The position numbers were made by a program, and so were the translations under genes. The notes under the pieces were generated by a model, which was not told where the DNA came from, searched no databases, and saw only the letters and a program-made list of their open reading frames with translations. Of a stretch of DNA of 64,000 bases, positions 29,274 to 38,200 are shown piece by piece. The stretch's first letter is position 1, and the number at the start of each line of letters is the position of its first letter. This stretch comes from Rhynchopus sp. YZ270_cl-10. Taxonomy: Eukaryota; Euglenozoa; Diplonemea; Diplonemida; Diplonemidae. The stretch lies in assembly GCA_964035575.1 (NCBI GenBank), contig OZ037874.1:620001-684000 (forward strand). Reading direction: 5' to 3'.

Positions 29274-31649
29274 ATGTCTGACGCCTCCAGTGATGACTGG
29301 GAAACATGGACATGCGGGGCTTGTACTATGGAGAACAGCCCGAATGACACACGGTGCACTATGTGCCAGACTGATAAGAGTGCTCGCGATGACATCTGCG
29401 AGACACTTGCGGCACAGCAGCGGCAGTACGAGGCTTTCGCTCGGAGGCATCAAGCACCGGCGTCTTCCTCTTCCTCAGCCCCCGTCCCTGTGCACAGAGA
29501 TCCATCCGCCGACCTTGCACGCAGCCTGCAACAAGAAAACCAAGCTGCAGAAGCAGCGGCCGCAGCAGAGGACGCACGCTCTGCAGAGCTGGCAAGGAGG
29601 CTGCAGAAGGAATGGGATGACGATGCTGCGGCTGAAGCATTGGGGCAGGCCATTGCTGATGAGGAGATCGCAAGGTTGCTGGAGATGGATGCGAAGGCTG
29701 TTGAGGAGGAGAAACAGAGGCAACTGGATATCGACATGGCCATTGCAGTTGCAGAGCAGGAAGAAGACGAAAAACGCCATCTAGAGGAAGTGCGCAAACG
29801 GCGTGACGAAGCTGCTGCCATCTTCATCCGCGACATGTTGAAGCTCGAGGAAGAAGAAGCGATCGAGGGTGACGTCGCCCTCGCACGCTCCATGCAAGAG
29901 GAAGACGGTGTCAGCACCGCGCGCTGCCGCTTCTGCACCTCACTCTGTGCCCTCCCAAACCGTGTCGCCGATTGTGCTGCATTTTGCACAAAGGATGAAT
30001 GTAAAGCCAACGGCAAGGTGCATTGCATGCACAAACACCCCTGTGGCCACCCGTGCTGCGGAGTTCGTGGAGAAACCCGACACGTTACAAAATGTGGTGA
30101 CGCCGCCTGCAACCCAGGTGGAGTCCCAAATTGCGTCATCTGTTTGGATTCCATTAACGAAGCAGGTCTGCCCTGTGTGCAGTTGGACTGTTCCCACGTG
30201 TTCCACCAGGCCTGCTTGTGGGGCCAGCTTGACAGTGCGAGTAATGACATTGTTCCGGGGAAGAAGCTGCACTTTGCCTTGATACGGTGCCCTGAGTGTA
30301 CAGTGTTGATGAAAGGCGAGTCTGTGGAGAAGAAGATGGAGCCTTTGACTGAGGTGGTGAATGCAGCCTTGGTCGAAGCACGGCGGGTTGTGGGCAGGGA
30401 GGAGATCAAAGATCTGCAGGAGCTGCTTGCGAGTGACCCAGAGGAGTTTGACCGCCAGGCCTTGAAGACGTTTGCGTTCTTCAAGTGCAGGAAGGAACAC
30501 TGCCTGAAGGTGTTCTGTGGTGGGAGGCAGGCCTGTGGTGAAGCAGGGGATGAAGACCCGAACTACGACCAAGCCATCTGTCCGCAGTGTGAGTATGGTG
30601 GCTCAGCTGCCGTACGCCAGGCCTGCACACGAGGCCACGACGTTGAGGATCTGATGAAGAAGTGTGACTTCTGCTGTGACGTGGCAACCTATGTTTGCAA
30701 CCTCGGCTCACGTGTGCATTTCTGCAATGCATGTCACTCACCACCATACCGATGGAGGAGCGTAAAACCTTGCGATCCCGAAAACTGCAGACTTGCGAAG
30801 ATTGGTGCAGAGTATGTTCAGTTTCTTTATTTTATTTTATTATTTTTACACTGGTTCCGGGGATTCTGCGCTCCTTCTTCGGGTGTGAATTTTGAAGAAG
30901 ATTGTTTTTTCCCCTTCAGAAAAGCCCATTCCAAGCTTTCTCCACATACAAGTATATAAGTGGTCGTCGCGCGCGCTACTCCCTCCCGATAAAGTTGGAA
31001 GAGCTGTGAAAGTTCACGGGAAAATGGGAAACTTGGGGTGATGCAGTTCACGAGGCGAATCTTTTTCGCTGTACGCAACGTCCTGTTCAAACCACGTCTG
31101 GATGCTGGTCTCCCCGTGTACTCGTGACCTGTGTTTGATTGCTGGGGGGTGACCGTTATATTTGGCTGAGTGCACAAATGCCGCCTGTCGCTTCTTCTCT
31201 CCACAGATGTGGAAGCCTTTACCATCACCATGAGGATGGTGTTCGAGGCTGCCGTGTGCACTGATATTGCCGTTTCATCGTATTTGGCCAAGTCACGTGA
31301 GAGCCTTCCTCAACTCAGCCAGGGACAGGTAGTTGTGACCTGACCCTGTCATGCCAATCTTGCGTGGGAAGCGAGCCTGCTCCTCCTTTTTTTTTAGGGT
31401 TGTGGATCAGATGTGTGTCACGGCAGAGGGAGGCGTTCGTCTTCATTATGATATATTTTTCCATCTTCTTGAGTTGCCTGCACTAACAACTACTGTTGTC
31501 TTTATGCATCATCGTCGTGCATCTGATGCTGTACGATGACGATGGTGTTCGGTTCATCTTATAAACATTTCCCCCACAGACACCCTCAAAACGAACGGAC
31601 CTACGGCCTGGTCATCGGATGCCAGAAATGCTATGAAGAGTTGGAGTGA
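29274..31649 (+). CDS. Compact PHR/MYCBP2-type RING E3 ubiquitin ligase (two exons)
   Basis: Exon 1 is 29274-30811 and exon 2 is 31580-31649, giving 535 residues. Residues 8-35 are a RanBP2-type zinc finger (WTCGACTMENSPNDTRCTMC), often ubiquitin-binding. Residues 75-215 are Ala/Glu-rich helices with UIM-like LARSLQQE, LARRLQKE and ALARSMQEED. Cysteine-rich segments follow (CRFCTSLC; HCMHKHPCGHPCC). A RING starts at Cys287 (CVICLDS, CSHVFHQAC, then CPEC at 339). The C-terminus has CGGRQACGEA, CPQCEYGG, CDFCCDVATYVC and HFCNACH and ends HPQNERTYGLVIGCQKC, matching the tandem-cysteine domain of MYCBP2/Highwire/RPM-1 ligases (RING-Cys-relay) up to their HPPxGEEFALGC end. That end restores in frame only if the 768-nt intron is removed, which supports the model. 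Unlike the giant animal proteins, RCC1-like and PHR domains are absent. Targets are unknown. Confidence 0.82.
30812..31579 (+). other. Phase-2 intron in the E3 ligase gene
   Basis: Donor GCAGA|GTATGTTC, acceptor TTTCCCCCACAG|ACACCC. The junction makes GA+A (Glu), giving IGAE/HPQNERTYG, which follows the family's C-terminus. A second acceptor-like CTTCTCTCCACAG at 31206 would not reach that end in frame. TTCATCTTATAAACATTT just before the acceptor resembles motif 1. Confidence 0.8.
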
Positions 31650-31844
31650 ACGTACACACAGTAGCAGCCACGAGGCGGTGTCCACAGCGTTACATCGTGA
31701 CGAGGTTTTCAAGAAAAAAAAGAGAGGGCGAATATGTGTTACGGTCTCTCGAATGTTCTGTTCTCCTGAGTCGGAAGTGTGCAACGTTGATTTTTTTTGC
31801 CGCACACCGGTTCACTATTTGCCCTTTCGGGAGTGTCATCTGCA

Positions 31845-32050
31845 CTCCCCCCTTGCCACTAGGCGAGTAATAGGCGGGCACCTAGGTGTAGTGTTTCCTC
31901 ATTCGGGATTCAGTGCACCTGTGACCACCTTTGTTTCCCAACGTTATAGTCTCAGGACTTTTTACCCTCAGGCCAAGACCTTGACAGAGGTTCTTGAGGA
32001 AGTGCCACACGACAGGACCCCCGTATGCAGGTTTGGGTCCAGTCCAGGCT
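31845..32050 (+). repeat. Dispersed repeat C, copy 2
   Basis: Blocks CACCTAGGTGTAGTG, CAGGCCAAGACCTTGACAG and TTGAGGAAGTGCCAC correspond to copy 1 at 15895-16130. Just downstream of the E3 ligase stop. Confidence 0.7.
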
Positions 32051-32920
32051 CTTCTGACAACATTTTGTGTTTATCTTTTAGGATTGACACATCTTACCTA
32101 TACCGATGTATGCCATCGACACACCAGGATCCGACACGATGCCGACAATGATCGAGATGCATGTGCACTAGAGGCATCTGTTAAGTTTTTTTTTTCGTCT
32201 TCCTTTTGAACATCTGACAACGTACCGCACGCCTTTGTGATCTCGGCGCTCTTCTTATGAAGAGGGTGTGCTCATGCGGTGCACCTCTTCTCACTTTGAA
32301 ATGCTTTCATGTGTTGCTTTGTTTTGCTTTTAATGTGTGCACAGGGGTACATATGTGTTTTAACCTTTTAAGGCTCCCAAATGCAACATTCAAGGGGTTC
32401 GATAACCCGCGGAGTGTCAGTGTCAGTGCCCCAGAGAACTGCACTGTTAAATCTTTTGCGCAGTACTGGTGGAGGAGCTGTAAAGAGGTACTTTTGGATT
32501 TTTGGTTGTGGAACAAAACTCCATCTTTCGATTGAAAATAATATTTTAATCATTTTGGTTGTGGAAACACAACAATTTGCACCGTTTCTCGCGATTGTCA
32601 GACTAGACGTGGTACGGCGTTATGTAGGACAGGGTTGTTATTGCTTGTTCTTGATTATTTTGGTGACAGCAGCTGCTTAGTGCCATCTTTTGATTTTGTT
32701 GTTGTTGTTTTTCTTTCCTGACACAGATGCAATTTGTTTCGTCTCTGGTTGTTCAGAGATTCAAAAAAAAAAAAAAAAGAGGGCGACATTTTTGCATCCC
32801 AGACGATATGGCAATTTGCTTTTGGGTGAGGGGGTTGGGTTGACAACCGCAGGTCGTATTTTGGGGTTTCCCATGTGTGCGTCCAAGAAGGGCACCTTCT
32901 GTTGATGAGGCTGCTCGCTG
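32051..32920. other. Spacer, no gene seen
   Basis: T-rich, with A17 near 32763. Short frames on both strands show no domain. Confidence 0.5.
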
Positions 32921-33083
32921 CACGACGGTGAAGTCAATGACATGACATGTGCATTTGACATGTGCTTACCATGTAACTTGTTTTTACATGTGTTTCACAT
33001 GTCATTTCACATGTCACAGGTCACTTTTCACATGTCATTTTACATGTAAAAGCACATGTCATGTCATTGACTTCACCGTCGTG
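32921..33083. mobile_element. Miniature inverted-repeat element, CACGAC family, copy 2
   Basis: 163 bp with a perfect 32-bp terminal inverted repeat: CACGACGGTGAAGTCAATG at the left, continuing ACATGACATGTGC, with the exact mirror at the right. Inside are alternating ACATGT/CACATGTCA blocks, analogous to the ACTTGT lattice of the copy at 10279. Confidence 0.85.
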
Positions 33084-33157
33084 TATTGAGGCAGGGGAGG
33101 GACGCACGGAGCAAGCACGATGTGGTGCGAGATGGGGTTTGTGGTGTTTGGCAGTGT

Positions 33158-33442
33158 TGGTGTGCTGTGCATGAACGCCTGCAGGGGGGTGTAGCAGTTC
33201 TCAAGAGTCGTAAAGGGTTCGCTCATGTAGCAATGGCATGCTGCTGGGTGTGGGTGTGGGTGTGGGTTGAAAGCAGTTGTGGGTAGTCCAAGAGCAGAGC
33301 ATTGCCCCATTTGGGTGTGGGTGTGTGGGGTGTACGATGTATGTGTGAGGTTCGTCCTCCGTGGTGACTGTTGTTCACCATGCTCCTGGACCAACCGTTG
33401 CTGAGGTCTTTGTTCAGTATGTGTGCGCTGTGCACTAATCTG
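33158..33442 (+). repeat. Segmental duplication of 28066-28359
   Basis: Nearly identical to the stretch before tRNA-Sec copy 3, including GGGTGTGGGTGTGGGTTGAA. It begins about 75 bp after a CACGAC-family element. Confidence 0.85.
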
Positions 33443-33734
33443 GTGAAGGTTGCACACCCCTGTATGGGACCAGAGTATCCTATCGCCGTGATGATATCAA
33501 CTGGTGTTGGTTGCAGACTTCAAATCTGTAGGCGGGGTGACCCGCAGCGGTTCGATTCCGCCTTCGCGGTGTTTTTCGTTTGCCCCAAAAGTGGTCCGTT
33601 TTTGTGCCAAGACCCAACACCTTTGCACCCCTCTGGGAGCGATCTGTCAAAAGAAGGCCGAAAAACGGTGTTTTGAGCAGTTAGAATTTATTCCATGTTT
33701 TTCCTGCTGAAACGTACTTTTTGCCTTTGCCATT
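33443..33734 (+). repeat. tRNA-Sec cassette, copy 4
   Basis: Same unit; one base differs from copies 2 and 3 near the end (ACGTACTTTTTGCC for ACGCACTTTTTGCC). The downstream stretch CTTCCCCAGAAAAGAAGAAG, then ACTGGACAGG, is shared with copy 1 before the flanks diverge. Confidence 0.85.
33485..33571 (+). tRNA. tRNA-Sec (UCA anticodon), copy 4
   Basis: Identical to the other three copies over 87 nt, with T5 immediately after. It lies 1.75 kb before the NLR-like gene that contains an in-frame TGA. Confidence 0.95.
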
Positions 33735-33775
33735 TGTTGCGTGCTTCTTCCCCAGAAAAGAAGAAGACTGGACAG

Positions 33776-34391
33776 GAAGGGATTAACGCCACCTCATTGC
33801 TGGAGGCAACGGACAATTATGGGTACACCCCGATGCACACTGCTGTGACTGCGTGCCACAGACAGGATGGGATTGTGCGTGCACTGCGTGACTCATACCG
33901 GAGCTCGCATAATGAGGAGGAATGGCCGTTGGACCCGAAGCTTGGCTTCTGTTTGTGCGATGTTGCCAGAGAGAACGACCAGGTCTTTCTGAATGCCCTG
34001 AGAATCTCTGGGTGCACCCTCGCACACGGCTTTCAAGACGGCCAAGGCTATCTATGGGAGACTCAGAGCGGGAAGGCAGATGACGCTGAGCAGCACACCG
34101 TAGCTGGCACAACGAACGGGGGTTCACGCTGGACGACCCACACAACGACGAGGCGGTCAGTGTGCTGTCCCTCCACGAGAGGCTGGAGGACCACCCATTC
34201 CGTCCCTCCACAAGCAAGGTGAACGCGTCGCCGACACACGAAGGGCCATACTCCGCCCGTGCATCTTTCTGTGATACAGCGGCCGGTAACGCTGCCATAG
34301 CAGCGATGAACCAAGAAGAGCTCTAGGCGCTGGTGCAGCAGCTGGTCAAGGTGGAGTTCCTTCGGCACACTACAGGGCAGAAGGAGTAGAG
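33776..34391 (+). pseudogene. Ankyrin-repeat-like gene remnant
   Basis: The first frame reads LLEATDNYGYTPMHTAVTAC followed by an acidic helix-rich stretch to about 34070, like one ankyrin repeat and flank. The reading frame then shifts near 34070-34080; the new frame continues FTLDDPHNDEAVSVLSLHER, meets a TAG at 34324 and ends ALVQQLVKVEFLRHT. One shift and one stop in 600 nt suggest a decayed host gene. The 5' part is missing; it begins directly after tRNA-Sec cassette 4. It could be a cut-off relative of the ankyrin part of the gene at 35238, but the sequences are not close. Confidence 0.5.
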
Positions 34392-34944
34392 GCGCTGATC
34401 ATGGTGACGAGGCCCTCCACCTCCTCCACCTGCCAATGTGAGAGGCTTCAGATCATCGCATGAGCCTCATTCTTATCATCAGCACCCTCACGACGCTTCA
34501 CTACATAGGGTGCAAAAGGGCACTTTACAGTGTTCCCCACCCGAGGCTTGTCTTACAAATGCAGTCCTGTTGAAATAGGAGAAAATAAGTGCAGGTTCAA
34601 CTTTCACTTTCTTCCCTCCCCTGTCACCCAGCAGAGGTGTGTGAGATAATGCATTTCCGGAGCAATCCCAGCCTGTGGTGGGGTCAAGTTGACACCTTTT
34701 TAATACATGGGTATTCCCTCAGAATTGGGTTTCCTGAGTTGAAACGTTTTGCAGCTTCGGTACAGTTGGCTGTAGCTCTGTCCAAATTAGCGACTCAGCG
34801 TTTGTACCCCTCTATAGCCTCTCCCACACTGCGAAACGGGCAGAGGACCTCAACCGGACCCGCCACAGGGTTCGCGTCCCTGTGTTTGCAATGATGCCCG
34901 TTCATCTGACTGATGAGTGGAAGCGGGAGTCGCACATATCAGAT
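34392..34944. other. Spacer with repeat B fragment
   Basis: 34648-34700 (GCATTTCCGGAGCAATCCCA, then GTGGTGGGGTCAA) is a short, diverged repeat B copy. No ORF supported. Confidence 0.5.
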
Positions 34945-35065
34945 GGAAACCATGAAATGGATGTAGGACTGCATGGTTGGGTCACAATGGGTGTCCACCC
35001 CGGTACTGCCGGTCATGTACCAAGGTACGCTGTCACGAGAGGGCTTTGTATTTCAAGTCTACTTT
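34945..35065 (+). repeat. SINE-like dispersed repeat S, copy 3
   Basis: CCATGAAATGGATGTAGGAC, TGCATGGTTGGG, GGTGTCCACCCCGGTA, CATGTACCAAGGTACGCTGT, CACGAGAGGGCTTTGTATTT: same order as at 19070 and 22950. Confidence 0.7.
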
Positions 35066-35237
35066 TAAGGCTGCACAATACAGGTGCCCCCGAGGTGGGT
35101 TTCCTGAATGATTCTTCTCCTCCGCCTCAATCCACAACACAACTGGGTTTCCACAAATGTATTTTTCTTCTCCTTTTTCCACAACACACAAACAGGACAA
35201 CACACCTCACCTCTGTGAACAAACACACAACACTAAG

Positions 35238-38200
35238 ATGGGCTCCGCAGTCTCGAAGACACATCAGTACGACGTTGCGAAGTCCATTCTATGCAAGGAC
35301 AGGCACGTCAACGCAGTGTACGGCAGAAGCAGGAGGACAATGCTGCACAGTGCCGTGCTTGCGGGGGACGTGGAGGCAGTGCGGTTTCTTGTGCAGAACG
35401 GGGCAGGGAATGTGCGTGACAGGGACGGGAAGGTGCCGCTGTGGTACGCACTGCAGCACAGGGATGCGGGTGTGCGGGGGCGACTTGAGGCGGAGCTGGG
35501 GGCGCATGCAGCACAGATCCTTGTGGAGGTGGAGGATGCTGTGCAGGTGTACCTCACTGACGGTGTCGCCACAACAACAGCAACAACAGCAAGAACAAGT
35601 GTGGCGGTGGAACGGAGCAGTGGAGATGCAACCACAGCACCTCTTACTGACCCTCACATGGACATGGCGAAAGACACGAACACCTCGACTGGAGACAGGC
35701 ACCTGGGAGAGGACGATCTTGACGGGGACACGGGTGCACTGCGGCACACAGACGGACGGAAGGTGGAGTGGCTGCGGAAAACAGACGACAACAACAACAA
35801 CAACAACAACAACAGTGGAGGTGAAGACCTGCTGTGCTGACTGCGTGGTCTTCCAAAGGTGGATCCGCCGTTGGGCTATACAGACGAACACGTGCGGCAC
35901 ATGGAGGCGGGGTTCCGTGTGGTGTGCAAGCGTCTGCTGGAGGACATGAGAGGACGGAGGGAAGCTGCGGGGACACGTGGTGGGCACGTGGAGGTGGAGG
36001 ACTGGATGGCGGCACGCGACCCGTTTGAGCTGCTGCTGTCGGGGTTCCTGTTCACGTCTGACTGCGTGGAGTATGTGCTGGACAGCGGCGGGGATGTTGT
36101 GTGTGACGAGGACGGGACACCGCAGATTGCGGAAGGGCCTGACGGGAAGCTGCGGTACATCAGACTGACGGAGCGGGCTGTGCTGGACAACCACGGGAGT
36201 GCTGCTGATGTGAAATCACAGTCGCTTGCGCTGTACATGACGATGAACACTGCGATGCGTGCTGTGGGGCAGCTGGCTGCGGTGAAGGAGTGGAAGGGGG
36301 CACCTGAGAAGACAGCACCGAACGTGTTTGAGCTGTCGCCCGCACCCCCGCAGCTGCACGTGATTGCGACCTTTGCGCCACTGATCCGTGGTCTGGACCG
36401 GCTGATTGGGAGCCGGCGGAAGCAGCTGCGAACTGTGTTCCGCGGGATCAATGTGAACGTGTCTGCGAAGTACGCGCTGAATACGCACATTGTGTGGAAC
36501 TGCTTCACGTCGACAACACTGAAGCGGGATGTGGCTCGGAGCTTCATGTACGGGAAGGGGGGCACGTTCTTTGTGGTGGTGGCGAAGGAGGGTGCTGCAG
36601 ACGTGAAGTTCTCGTCTGTGTATGCTTCGGAGGACGAGCTGCTGTACACAGCGAACATCGAGTACCGGGTGCAGTGGAAGCTTTCGCCGACGTTGCTGCG
36701 GATGATGGGGCTGCGCTTTGACGTGATTGTGATGCAGGAGGTGTGTTCTGGTGTGGGGAAGGGTGTGGGGGAGACGAGTGCGGCTGAGCAGGTGGGTGCG
36801 CTGCAGGAGGTGATGGGACACACAGTCGCGTTCTTCAAGGACTACCTTGCGCAGTACGTGGAGGGGCGTGTGGGGGACGACACACGCGTGGATGAGTCGG
36901 AGACACGTCCGCTGATGGAGGAGGTGCGGAGGTGGCTTCGTGCACGTGGAGGTGGAGGTGGGAAGCAGATGTCTCCCGTGTTCACACAGGCAGCAGCGGG
37001 CACAGAGCGCAAGCCTGATGTGGAGGCGAGGGAAGAAGGACAAGGGACGTGTGGTGTGCTGTGTGTGATCGGAGAAGGAGGGAGCGGGAAGACGTCCGCT
37101 TCGATTGCAATTCTGAGCGACCTTGCAACGTCTGCGAGGAAGAGCGAAAGCACGAGTAACGAAGACACAACGACAAACAGGAACAGAAACAGCGTGGTGA
37201 GTGCTGTGACTGCGGATGCGGATGCAAAGCCGTACTTCCCTGTGTTTGTGGCGCTGCCGACTGTGAAGCAGCACCTGCTTGAGAAGGGAGGGCTAGACAG
37301 GTTTGTGCTGGAGTCGTTTGCGCTGCGGGAGGCGGACCGTGCGTTCCTTGCGGAGACGTACGAGGTGGTGCTGGTGCTGGACTCGCTGGACGAGGTGGGG
37401 CTGACGCAGGAGGATGTGGATGCTGTGGTGGCTGAGGGTGGCCTTCTGTGCCGGCACCCGTGGGTGGAGGCACACTGCAGCGTTGTTGTGACTGTGCGTG
37501 GTGAGTACCTGAAGGGTGTGGACACGTCTCCGTCTGGTGTGTGTGGGGCTGGTGTGCGTGCTCGGTACATGCAGCCATTCACAGAGGTGGATGCGAGAAC
37601 GTACATCAAGCGTGCAAACACAGCCTGGGAGAAGGAACACAAAGAGGAGAAGGAGAAGGAGAAGTCAGCCCACAAGGAAGAGAACACAGTCTTCGTGCGT
37701 GAGGAGGACGTTGAGGGACTTGTGCTGCTGCGGAACCCGTTTGTGCTGCACATGGCGTGCCACGCGCAGTGCAGCGGGAAGGCTTCTGAGGAGGTGATCT
37801 ACGAGACCTACCTGGAGACGTGGACGAAGAAGGAGATGGCGTCTGGTGGAGTTGCTGTTGCTGTTGCTGATGCTGTTTCGGATGTGTCTTTGGAGGATGT
37901 GGTGCGTGCAGGGGAGCTTGTTGCATGCAGGATGCTGGAGACAAACGAGTGGCAGGGGACTGTGGGTGTGGCGTCGGAGGTTCTTGATTTGCAGCACGGT
38001 GTGTGTAAGACTGTGCGGGATGCGTGCTTCCGCTGCCTGCCGTTCCGGATTGAGGACTTTGGGGAGGAGCGGAGTGCGTTCACGTTCCGGCACAAGTCGC
38101 TTGGGGAGCACCTTGCAGCACGGCGGCTTGCACGTGATCCAGCAGGGACACTGGGGACACTGGTGCAGCGGAGCTTCAGCAAGGACTCGCAGCGTGTGCT

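Noticed and set aside
31207-31340. Internal exon after CTTCTCTCCACAG within the E3 ligase intron
   Set aside because: Including it would not lead to the conserved C-terminal end in frame; direct joining of 30811 to 31580 gives the family's ending.
35264-37274. Long minus-strand frames opposite the NLR-like gene (300-350 residues)
   Set aside because: Antisense shadows of a G/C-rich coding strand; composition is His/Pro/Arg-rich without domains.
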